Part shown: piece by piece, positions 15,247-22,504 of the stretch | Layout: every line of letters starts with the position of its first letter | Position numbering within the stretch: the stretch's first letter is position 1 | From: CAZRZN01 sp964604565 | GTDB taxonomy: Bacteria > Pseudomonadota > Alphaproteobacteria > Rhodobacterales > Rhodobacteraceae | NCBI GenBank assembly: GCA_964604565.1 | Contig: CAZRZN010000021.1 | Location: forward strand, 1-31,859 | Length of the DNA: 31,859 bases | Direction of reading: 5' to 3' | The notes under the pieces: generated by a model | Seen by the model: the letters and a program-made list of their open reading frames with translations, nothing else | Databases searched by the model: none | Told to the model about the DNA's origin: nothing | Translations under genes and position numbers: made by a program

Positions 15247-17085
15247 TTACTGATCCTGAAGCTGCAACTCGGCCACGACCTTTGCAAGGGTCTGGTTCTG
15301 CGTCAGATCGGCCACCTGCATCTCTCGCTGGATGGCATCCGCCGACAACGCGAGGTCACGACCGAACTGCCCGCTTTGCCCGTAGGGACCGAATGTTTCG
15401 CCGTTCACCGCAAAGAACACCCCTCCAGCATTACCGGAGAAGATGGTCGGCGGCTGATCGGTCTGCGGCACCTTGTAGGTCTCGCCCGGTTGCAGCGTGC
15501 GGGCAAAGATCTTCTTGCCGGAGGGGGCCGTCACCTCGACCCAGGTTTCGGCGGTGGCGACAACGGTGATGCCCGGTTCCGGGGTCGCTGTCACGCGCGG
15601 AATATTGGGCTGCGGCGCTTCGGCGACGGCGCGCTCCGCCTCTGCTTCGGGTGCCGGCGCGATGGACGGCTCCGCCGTGTCCGGGGCAGCTTCGGCAACG
15701 GGGGGCTGAACAGGTTCGGGCACGAGACTGGCCAGAGTCGCGGGGCGGGCCACCGGCGGGATCGTCGGCTCTGATGGCGCGGTTTCGGTCGGGGTCAGAT
15801 CGGCAAGGGTGACAGGCTCATCAGACGCGGCGGCGGCCACCGATGGCGCGGCGAGGCCAAGCGAGACCAAAGCGGTCCGAAGATCCTGATCCGAAGAGCC
15901 GTCCGCCCGCCGATAGCGCGTCGCGAGATCGCCCGCCGCGAGGGAGATGTTGCCGGTCACCCGGCCGGGGTTTCCGGACGGGCCATAGGTCTGCCCATCG
16001 ACATTGAAATAGATGGCACCGGATTCACCGACGCGGATGCGGGGATTCGCGGCCGTTCTCGGCACTGAGAATGTCTCACCGGCGTTCATCACCTTGGAGA
16101 GCAGGACGCCGCCTGTCTCATCCCGCACTTCGACCCATGCCGGGCGCGCCGCGATGACAGTCACGCCCTCCTCTGCCGAGACCGTTTCGGCCGCAGCCCT
16201 TGCCGGTCCGGGCAACACGCCTTCGGCGACCAGACGTTCTGCCAATGCAGCACCGGCAAGGGAACTGTCCTGCACACGCGGTAGCCTTGACGCAGCGGTG
16301 CCGCCGAACACACCCACGCTTTCAGGGTCGAGTGACGAAATCGGCGCATCCCGCGCCACGAGCACCGGCACATCCAGGGCCTGCGGCCGATACAACCGGT
16401 CAAAGGCTTCGGTTGTCGGGGGCGTGAACACGCCGGCCGCCTCGCTTTCCTCACCATCGGGGCGGGCACTGGGGGCGATGGCCGCTTGCAGGGGATCAAG
16501 TTCGCTCAGCACGATCGGGGTCTGGTCGACAGGGCTGACCTGAACGCGCTGCACTTCCTGAAGCACGGCATACCCGCCATAGCCGATGCCGCCGATCAGG
16601 GCCAACAGAACGAAGGTCGACCCGATGGCCCCGGGTTCGATCCGCGACAGCAGGCTTTCGCGCGCAGGCGCGAAGGGCATCTTCGGCTCGGACAAGGGGT
16701 TGCGGGACCGGGCGCGCGGCGAGTCGTCGTGGTTCGGCTTGCGGATGACCGACGCCTCTTGCAGCATGCCGTGCGCGTCGGAAAAGCCGCTTTCGGCGCA
16801 GAAATGCGAAAACGCCTCATCCGGGTCCATACCCAGATAGCGCGCGTAGGACCGCACATAACCCGCGATGAAACCCGGGGTGTCGAAGGCCGAAGGGTCG
16901 CAATTCTCGATGGCGGCAATATAGCTGGCCTTGATCCGCAGCTCCCGCTGAACGTCCAGCAGGGACTTGCCCAAGGTCGCCCGTTCACCCCGCATCACGT
17001 CGCCAAGCTGCAAGGCAAAGTCATCGAAACCCTGCGTCACGACCTCGTCGCCGTTGTCACGGTCCTGGGATTTTCGCCCGATCAT
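15247..17085 (-). CDS. RodZ-like helix-turn-helix membrane protein with two DUF4115 domains
   Basis: This is a 612-residue bitopic membrane protein. Residues about 22-95 form a cytoplasmic HTH domain of the RodZ type (LGDVMRGERATLGKSLLDVQ, IKASYIAAIENCDPSAF, GYVRSYARYLGMDP). One transmembrane helix lies at about 153-175, followed by a long Pro/Ala/Glu-rich periplasmic region. Two DUF4115 domains are present, at about 308-378 and 506-577. They share the pattern WVEV, GETF or GETY, VP, then FxVxGxTxGPxGxxG. RodZ links MreB to the cell-wall elongation machinery in rods; the HTH part binds MreB rather than DNA there. Placement directly before ispG supports the RodZ assignment. The duplicated domain and length (Escherichia coli RodZ is 337 residues) are unusual. 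The ribosome site before ATG 17085 is weak. Confidence 0.88.
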   Translation of the reverse strand: MIGRKSQDRDNGDEVVTQGFDDFALQLGDVMRGERATLGKSLLDVQRELRIKASYIAAIENCDPSAFDTPGFIAGYVRSYARYLGMDPDEAFSHFCAESGFSDAHGMLQEASVIRKPNHDDSPRARSRNPLSEPKMPFAPARESLLSRIEPGAIGSTFVLLALIGGIGYGGYAVLQEVQRVQVSPVDQTPIVLSELDPLQAAIAPSARPDGEESEAAGVFTPPTTEAFDRLYRPQALDVPVLVARDAPISSLDPESVGVFGGTAASRLPRVQDSSLAGAALAERLVAEGVLPGPARAAAETVSAEEGVTVIAARPAWVEVRDETGGVLLSKVMNAGETFSVPRTAANPRIRVGESGAIYFNVDGQTYGPSGNPGRVTGNISLAAGDLATRYRRADGSSDQDLRTALVSLGLAAPSVAAAASDEPVTLADLTPTETAPSEPTIPPVARPATLASLVPEPVQPPVAEAAPDTAEPSIAPAPEAEAERAVAEAPQPNIPRVTATPEPGITVVATAETWVEVTAPSGKKIFARTLQPGETYKVPQTDQPPTIFSGNAGGVFFAVNGETFGPYGQSGQFGRDLALSADAIQREMQVADLTQNQTLAKVVAELQLQDQ

Positions 17086-17209
17086 GACAAGATCGCCCCA
17101 CTTCTGCCCATCTTTAAGTGCCTGCCCGTTCCGACCTGCTTGATTCGCGCAAGACGGTTATTGAGGGCAGGTTAGCACATCTCAAGGCCTTTGATAGGTT
17201 ATCGGCGGA

Positions 17210-18433
17210 TTATCCTGCGAGTTCAGCGCGATTCAGCGCACAATGGCTCCATAGTTCATCCATTGCATGAACCAGACGGTCCATTTCCTTGGGTCCGTGC
17301 ACCGGCGAGGGGGTGAAACGCAGCCGTTCGGTGCCACGCGGCACAGTCGGATAATTGATCGGCTGGACGTAGATCCCGTAACCCTCCAGCAGCATGTCCG
17401 ACAGCTGTTTCGTATGCACGGGATCGCCGACGATGACCGGCACGATGTGCGATCCGTGATCGATGATCGGCAGGCCCATGCCCTTCAACCGGGTCTTCAG
17501 AATACTTGCCTGTGTCTGATGGGCCTCGCGCATCTCCGGATGCGTCTTCAGCCAGGCGACGGATGCGGCGGCGCCCGCTGCAACAGCCGGCGGCAGCGAC
17601 GTGGTAAAGATGAATCCGGGTGCGTAAGACCTTATTGCATCACACATTTTATGGCTTGTCGCGATATAGCCACCCATGACGCCGTAGGCCTTCGCCAGCG
17701 TGCCGTTGATGATGTCGATACGGTGCATCAGCCTGTCGCGTTCCGCGACACCGGCCCCGCGCGGACCATACATGCCGACCGCGTGCACCTCGTCTATGTA
17801 GGTCAGCGCGCCGAATTCATCGGCCAGATCGCAAAGGGCCTCGATCGGGCCAAAGTCGCCATCCATCGAATAGATCGACTCGAACGCGATAAGCTTGGGC
17901 GCGGCCGGATCGTCAGCCTCCAGCTTTGCACGCAGATCGCCGAGATCGTTGTGCCGGAAAATTCGCTTGGCGCCGCCATTGCGGCGGATGCCCTCGATCA
18001 TCGAGGCGTGGTTCAATTCGTCCGAATAGATGATCAACCCGGGAAACAGACGCGGCAAAGTCGAAAGCGTGGCGTCATTGGCGATATAGGCCGAGGTGAA
18101 CAGCAGCGCCGATTCCTTGCCGTGAAGGTCCGACAACTCGGCCTCCAGCCGCTTGTGATAGACCGTGGTGCCGGAAATATTGCGCGTTCCGCCGGATCCG
18201 GCGCCGGTCGCATCCAGCGCCTCGTGCATCGCATCAAGAACGACAGGTTGCTGGCCCATGCCCAGATAGTCATTGCCGCACCACACGGTTATCGGTGTCT
18301 CGGAGCCGTCGGGGCGGCGCCACGTCGCGTGGGGGAACTGTCCCTTCTTTCTCTCGATGTCGATGAAGGTACGGTAACGGCCCTCCTTGTGAAGACGGTC
18401 AAGGGCGTCATCCAGTTTCACGGTGTAGTCCAC
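17210..18433 (-). CDS. hemA: 5-aminolevulinate synthase
   Basis: PLP enzyme that condenses glycine and succinyl-CoA to 5-aminolevulinate, the first step of heme and (bacterio)chlorophyll synthesis by the alphaproteobacterial C4 (Shemin) route. With the GTG start at 18433 the protein is 407 residues, the length of Rhodobacter HemA, and begins VDYTVKLDDALDRLH as relatives do. The PLP lysine is K248 (GTLAKAYGVMGGYIA), the same number as in the characterised Rhodobacter enzyme. Other landmarks are WCGNDYLGMG, GGTRNISGT and IDEVHAVGMYG. GTG 18433 is preceded by AAGGAGG at 6 bases; a TTG at 18457 is in frame but poorly supported. A perfect FNR box about 142 bases upstream points to induction at low oxygen. 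It is the first gene before the RodZ-like and ispG genes on this strand. Confidence 0.97.
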   Translation of the reverse strand: MDYTVKLDDALDRLHKEGRYRTFIDIERKKGQFPHATWRRPDGSETPITVWCGNDYLGMGQQPVVLDAMHEALDATGAGSGGTRNISGTTVYHKRLEAELSDLHGKESALLFTSAYIANDATLSTLPRLFPGLIIYSDELNHASMIEGIRRNGGAKRIFRHNDLGDLRAKLEADDPAAPKLIAFESIYSMDGDFGPIEALCDLADEFGALTYIDEVHAVGMYGPRGAGVAERDRLMHRIDIINGTLAKAYGVMGGYIATSHKMCDAIRSYAPGFIFTTSLPPAVAAGAAASVAWLKTHPEMREAHQTQASILKTRLKGMGLPIIDHGSHIVPVIVGDPVHTKQLSDMLLEGYGIYVQPINYPTVPRGTERLRFTPSPVHGPKEMDRLVHAMDELWSHCALNRAELAG

Positions 18434-18493
18434 CGGGATCCTCCTTCTTTGTCGCAACCGGCAGTTTCTGCCATTACTTTCCAGCGCGGCGCT

Positions 18494-18511
18494 TATTCAA
18501 TTTCGTGAATA
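18494..18511. promoter_or_regulatory. Dyad TATTCA-N6-TGAATA upstream of hemA
   Basis: A perfect 6-bp inverted repeat with a 6-base spacer lies 61-78 bases upstream of the hemA start. It does not match the FNR or Irr consensus. It could be a second operator or part of the hemA leader. Support is the symmetry alone. Confidence 0.3.
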
Positions 18512-18568
18512 GATAGAACCCGCAATTCCTCATGTCCACCGTTTTGGGCCGGACCTTCCGTCGCATCC

Positions 18569-18582
18569 TTGATCTGCATCAA
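18569..18582. promoter_or_regulatory. FNR/FnrL binding site
   Basis: TTGAT-CTGC-ATCAA matches the FNR/FnrL consensus TTGAT-N4-ATCAA at every defined position. Rhodobacter hemA is known to be FnrL-controlled, so hemA (start 18433) is the likely target. The site centre is however about equally far from the ECF sigma gene (start 18723), which could also be affected. Confidence 0.8.
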
Positions 18583-18722
18583 ACACCCTGCCCGGCAACC
18601 CACTCCTGACGGCACGGAATGTCGCCTATCGGAAACATGTTCACCACGGCGCGGCGGGCCACTTCCCATTTACGTCAGGGACATCTAGGTTCGGTTGAGA
18701 AGATGCAAGACGCAGGAGCGCC

Positions 18723-19271
18723 ATGACGACGCGCGACGAGATCGAGGACATGGTGGCGCGCATCGCCCTGCGCGATCGATCCGCTTTTGCCGCGCTTTAC
18801 GACGCCACGAGCGGCAAGCTTTTCGCGGTCTGCCTTTCGGTCCTGAAGAATCGCTCCGACGCCGAGGATGCCCTGCAAGAAGTGTTCCTGCGGATCTGGA
18901 AACGCGCCGACCGATATGCCGTGACGGGGCACAGTCCGATGACATGGCTGATCACCATCGCGCGCAATATCGCAATCGACAGACTGCGCGCCAAGGCGCG
19001 GGCCGACAACGACACGGGGGGCACCGATGCCGATGTGTTGCCGGATGCCCGCCCGGGACCGGAGGCCACGACCATCGCCGCATCGGAAAGCCGGCGCATT
19101 CTGACTTGTCTTGATGAATTGCCCGGAGAAAAGGCCGATGCGGTGCGCAGTGCCTATCTCGAGGGACACAGCTACGCCGATCTGGCGGACCGGTTCGACG
19201 TGCCCCTGAACACGATGCGAACATGGCTGCGCCGCAGCCTGCAAAGCCTGAGGGAGTGCATGTCCCGATGA
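18723..19271 (+). CDS. ECF-family RNA polymerase sigma factor
   Basis: This is a 182-residue alternative sigma factor of the extracytoplasmic-function class. Region 2 (about residues 18-92) contains the core-binding and -10 recognition helices (AFAALYDATSGKLFAVCLSV, SDAEDALQEVFLRIWKRADR, WLITIARNIAIDRLRA). Region 4 (about 120-180) has the -35 recognition HTH (YLEGHSYADLADRFDVPLNT, MRTWLRRSLQSLRECM). No extra N- or C-terminal domain is present. GGAG lies 5 bases before the ATG. The stop overlaps the anti-sigma start (ATGA), so the pair is co-translated and sigma activity is set by the partner. The grouping with an RskA-type membrane anti-sigma suggests a SigK-like ECF group. The stimulus is unknown. 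Confidence 0.93.
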   Translation: MTTRDEIEDMVARIALRDRSAFAALYDATSGKLFAVCLSVLKNRSDAEDALQEVFLRIWKRADRYAVTGHSPMTWLITIARNIAIDRLRAKARADNDTGGTDADVLPDARPGPEATTIAASESRRILTCLDELPGEKADAVRSAYLEGHSYADLADRFDVPLNTMRTWLRRSLQSLRECMSR

Positions 19272-19948
19272 GCGCCGATCTGCCCGACCTCCCCGATGAC
19301 GACGACACGCTGGCGGCGGAATACGTCCTTCGCCTGCTGGATCCGGAGTCCGAACGCGCCGTGGCGCGCCGCGTTGTCGAGGATGCGGCCTTTGCCGCGC
19401 TGGTGCACGACTGGGAAGCGACGCTGGCGGCGACAGCCGATGAACTCGACCCCGTTGCACCGCCATCGCGGCTGCGTGCGCGGTTGATGGACGGCATCGC
19501 TGAAGGCGATAGCTCCGCTCGCCCGTCGCGGACGCGGCGCTGGTGGCTCGGTGCTGGCCTTGGGCTGGCCGCGCTGACGGCAGCACTGGTCCTCTACCCG
19601 AGGTCGGTGGCCCGTGACCCGGAGTTCACGGCGATCCTTGCCTCCGCGGAGGAGGATCTGCAACTCTCCGCGAGCGTGACACGCGATGCCCTGCGCGTCG
19701 CACGGGTCTCTGGCGGGGCGCGTCCGGACCGCGTTCTGGAGCTTTGGCTGATTGCCGAAGGAGCGGATGCGCCGGTTTCGCTCGGTGTCCTGCCGGACAC
19801 GGAGATTGCCGAAATCGCCCTGTCGTCCGATCTTGTCGCGCAGATCCCCGGAGGCACGCTTGCGGTGTCGGACGAACCTCCCGGCGGCTCTCCCACCGGG
19901 GCGCCAACCGGGGATATTCTGGCCGCGGCTCCGCTGGTCGCGCTTTGA
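19268..19948 (+). CDS. Membrane anti-sigma factor, RskA (anti-sigma-K) type
   Basis: This is a 226-residue single-pass membrane protein. The cytoplasmic N-terminal part (about residues 1-88: DDTLAAEYVLRLLDPESERA, AFAALVHDWEATLAATADEL) is the typical sigma-binding anti-sigma domain. One transmembrane helix follows at about 92-110 (WWLGAGLGLAALTAALVLY). The periplasmic C-terminal domain (about 115-226) is of the RskA type, with LELWLIAEGADAPVSLGVLP and a Pro/Gly-rich GGSPTGAPTGDILAAAPL ending. No zinc HxxxCxxC motif is present, so it is not a ChrR or ZAS type. Its ATG overlaps the sigma stop by 4 bases. It probably holds the sigma factor at the membrane until cleaved, as RskA does with SigK. 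Confidence 0.9.
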   Translation: MSADLPDLPDDDDTLAAEYVLRLLDPESERAVARRVVEDAAFAALVHDWEATLAATADELDPVAPPSRLRARLMDGIAEGDSSARPSRTRRWWLGAGLGLAALTAALVLYPRSVARDPEFTAILASAEEDLQLSASVTRDALRVARVSGGARPDRVLELWLIAEGADAPVSLGVLPDTEIAEIALSSDLVAQIPGGTLAVSDEPPGGSPTGAPTGDILAAAPLVAL

Positions 19949-20012
19949 AGACCCTGTCTGGACAGCCCTCCGCGCTCTGCTAGGGTCGCGCGCGATCCAG
20001 AAGGAGAACATC

Positions 20013-21383
20013 ATGTCCCTCGACGCCACATTGGCCCGCATCGATTCCGACCTGCCCGCAGCGCTCGACCGCCTGATGGCCCTGTTGCGCATTCCGTCGA
20101 TTTCCACCGATCCCGCCTATGCGGAGCATTGCCAGCAAGCCGCCGACTGGCTGGTTGAGGATCTGCAAAGCCTTGGGATTCCGGCTGAAACACGACAGAC
20201 TCCGGGGCATCCGATGGTCGTGGGCCATGTCGAGGGCGATGGACCCCATGTCCTGTTTTACGGCCATTACGACGTGCAACCCGTCGATCCGCTGAACCTG
20301 TGGGACCGCGACCCGTTCGATCCGCAGATCGAGGACACGCCCAAGGGCAAGGTGATCCGCGCGCGCGGCGCCGCCGACGACAAGGGACAGTTGATGACCT
20401 TCGTCGAAGCGTGCCGCGCATGGAAGGCGGTCCACGGCACGATGCCCTGCCGCATCACCTTCTTCTTCGAGGGGGAGGAAGAATCCGGCTCGCCCTCACT
20501 GATCCCTTTCCTCGAAGCGCATAAGGAGGAGTTGAAGGCCGATGTCGCCCTGATCTGCGACACCGGTCTGTTCGCAAGCACCGTGCCGTCGATCATGACC
20601 CAACTGCGCGGAATGTTGCAGGAAGAGATCGTGCTGACCGGCCCCGACAAGGACCTGCACTCTGGCATGTATGGCGGCGCCGCAATGAACCCGATCCGGG
20701 TTCTGACGCGGATCCTTGGTAACCTGCACGATGCGCAAGGCCATATCCAGGTGCCGCATTTCTACGACGGTGTCCCCGAACCGACACCGGAGGTGAAGGC
20801 CCAGTGGGACGCGCTCGAATTCGATCACGCAAGCTTTCTGGGCGATGTCGGTCTGTCGGTGCCCGCCGGTGAGCAGGACCGCTCCGCGCTGGAGATGATC
20901 TGGTCGCGCCCGACCGCCGAGATCAACGGCATCCTCGGCGGATACACCGGCGAGGGATTCAAGACGGTGCTGCCCTCATGCGCCTCGGCCAAGATCAGCT
21001 TTCGCCTCGTCGGTCAGCAGGATCCGCACGCCATCCGCGACCATTTCCGGGCCTGGGTGGAGGCACAATTGCCCGCGGACGTGACCGTGGCCTTCCACGG
21101 CCACGGCGCATCGCCCGCCAGCCAGATGGCCACCACGCATCCCGCATTCGAGGCCGCGCGGGGCGTGCTCGGCGCGGAATGGGGCCCGGAGGCGGCCTTT
21201 ACCGGCTGCGGCGGGTCGATCCCGGTCGCGGGATATTTCAAGTCGATCCTCGGCATGGATTCAATGCTGATCGGCTGGGGCAAGGATGACGACCGGATCC
21301 ATTCCCCGAACGAGAAATATGACGTCGAAAGCTTTCACAAGGGGATCCGCAGCTGGGCACGGGTTCTGGACGCGATCCGCTGA
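20013..21383 (+). CDS. M20 family metallopeptidase (dipeptidase-like)
   Basis: Cytosolic binuclear zinc peptidase of 456 residues in the M20 family (carboxypeptidase G2, DapE and carnosinase relatives). Metal and catalytic residues are recognisable: H85 and D87 (YGHYDVQP), D122 (GAADDKGQ), catalytic E155 with E156 (EGEEESG), D183 (CDTG) and the late histidine in RIHSPNEKYD. The dimerisation lid lies between about 195 and 330, starting LRGMLQEEIVLTGPDKDLHS. The length fits dipeptidases of the CNDP or PepV type better than DapE (about 375). The ATG at 20013 has a consensus AAGGAG ribosome site 6 bases before it; the frame is open far upstream, inside the anti-sigma gene, but that part is not coding. 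It lies 64 bases after the anti-sigma gene. The substrate is not known. Confidence 0.93.
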   Translation: MSLDATLARIDSDLPAALDRLMALLRIPSISTDPAYAEHCQQAADWLVEDLQSLGIPAETRQTPGHPMVVGHVEGDGPHVLFYGHYDVQPVDPLNLWDRDPFDPQIEDTPKGKVIRARGAADDKGQLMTFVEACRAWKAVHGTMPCRITFFFEGEEESGSPSLIPFLEAHKEELKADVALICDTGLFASTVPSIMTQLRGMLQEEIVLTGPDKDLHSGMYGGAAMNPIRVLTRILGNLHDAQGHIQVPHFYDGVPEPTPEVKAQWDALEFDHASFLGDVGLSVPAGEQDRSALEMIWSRPTAEINGILGGYTGEGFKTVLPSCASAKISFRLVGQQDPHAIRDHFRAWVEAQLPADVTVAFHGHGASPASQMATTHPAFEAARGVLGAEWGPEAAFTGCGGSIPVAGYFKSILGMDSMLIGWGKDDDRIHSPNEKYDVESFHKGIRSWARVLDAIR

Positions 21384-21399
21384 CCTCTCTGGCACGGGG

Positions 21400-21435
21400 G
21401 CCCGGGATCGGCGGCTGTGGCGGCCCGATCCGGGC
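21400..21435. terminator. Long hairpin after the M20 peptidase gene
   Basis: GCCCGGGATCGG (21400-21411) pairs with CCGATCCGGGC (21425-21435), giving 11 bp with one bulged G and a 13-base loop, 17 bases after the stop codon. No T-tract follows. It is a probable terminator or 3'-end stabiliser. Confidence 0.5.
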
Positions 21436-21621
21436 TCCCGCATCCCGGTCCTGCGCTGCGGTCTGGCGCCGCCGCCGCCAAATACAGGGACGCTGCCCGC
21501 CCTGCGACCGCACCGCCGCATCGGTCAAGGCGCCAAGAATCCTCTCAATCGAAGGCAAAGGCGCAAATCACGCCACAATGCTGTCGGCATGACGCCCCAT
21601 TCGGTCGGCATGTCTGGGCGT

Positions 21622-22167
21622 ATGAGAATCTATCGCCCTTCGCCCTCTCGCAAGCTCGACGCCGGTGACTTCCAACGGCGGGTCAATCGTATCGCCCCCG
21701 GTTTCCGCCCCGGCGCGCAGGACTCCTATTCCGGCAGGGGCAGCGAAACACCCATAATTGGGATCATCCTGATCGGGTTCGCCTGGGCCTATATCCTTGC
21801 CTCCCTCGGCAGTAATCGCAACCGGATCGACACGTCGCTGGAGCAAGGCAGCCTGTCAGCCGACGCGCAATACTGGATCATATCACTTCTTGCCGCCCTG
21901 CTTGCGGCCTCTTTGGTGATGCTGGCGCTGCACTTGGTCAGGGCCGTGGCCACCCGCGGCGCGCGACGTCGGAAATCGCGCGCGCTGGTCTTCGGTGCCC
22001 TGATGGCCTTTGGCCTTTTCTACACACCCGAAGCTATCTGGACCACGGGGTTCGACATGCTCGACGGCAAGTCGCAGACTTTTCTGGCAGCAGCATCGGA
22101 CATGATTTCTGACGCCTTGCCGGACATCAAGATAGACAAGATCACATTCGCCTCCTCGGGTGGGTAG
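21622..22167 (+). CDS. Three-helix membrane protein of unknown function
   Basis: Predicted inner-membrane protein of 181 residues. A basic N-terminal stretch (MRIYRPSPSRKLDAGDFQRR, then VNRIAPGFRPG) is followed by three hydrophobic segments: TPIIGIILIGFAWAYILASLG (about residues 41-61), WIISLLAALLAASLVMLALH and LVFGALMAFGLFYTPEAIWT. A soluble tail after the last helix (MLDGKSQTFLAAASDMISDA, PDIKIDKITFASSGG) is probably on one side of the membrane. Starts at 21610 and earlier are in frame; 21622 gives a protein-like N-terminus, but the ribosome site is not strong, so the start is uncertain. It lies 238 bases after the M20 gene, beyond a hairpin, and is probably expressed alone. I recognise no named domain. 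Confidence 0.68.
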   Translation: MRIYRPSPSRKLDAGDFQRRVNRIAPGFRPGAQDSYSGRGSETPIIGIILIGFAWAYILASLGSNRNRIDTSLEQGSLSADAQYWIISLLAALLAASLVMLALHLVRAVATRGARRRKSRALVFGALMAFGLFYTPEAIWTTGFDMLDGKSQTFLAAASDMISDALPDIKIDKITFASSGG

Positions 22168-22504
22168 CATTTCGGATCCGGCGCGAACCGAAGGCGATAT
22201 GGCCGGGCCGGCCCAAGCCCCCACGCTTGGAGCCTTCCTGCCGAGGGTCTCCAGCTTCACGCGAAGCTCTCACCCGCCCCGATGGCTGTGGCCTCACAGA
22301 CAATGGCAAAACAGACCGAAGCCGTCCGCTCGGCACATCCATTAACAAACGCCCTGACCGAAGCCCGCGTCCCGGTGGGGCCTGCTCCCGGGCATGGCAG
22401 CGTCTCAAAGCGCGACATCAACTGCCCGAGGCGTCGTTTACACGGCGTGATCAAACGGTCTGACGCGCCGCCAAAAACCAAACTTGAACCACGGTATCAA
22501 GCGA
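22168..22504. other. Non-coding region between convergent genes
   Basis: No gene is supported in these 337 bases. Two short hairpins are visible: CCAAGC-CCCCAC-GCTTGG at 22213-22230 and AGCTTC-ACGC-GAAGCT at 22253-22268. There is also the palindrome GGGCCGGCCC at 22205-22214. They lie just after the membrane-protein stop and before the end of the converging glycerate kinase gene, so a termination role is likely, though no T-tracts follow. Confidence 0.45.

Noticed and set aside
18616..18641. ECF-type autoregulated promoter (GGAAT, 18 bases, GTT) before the sigma gene
   Set aside because: The -35-like element and spacing deviate from known ECF promoters and nothing else supports it.
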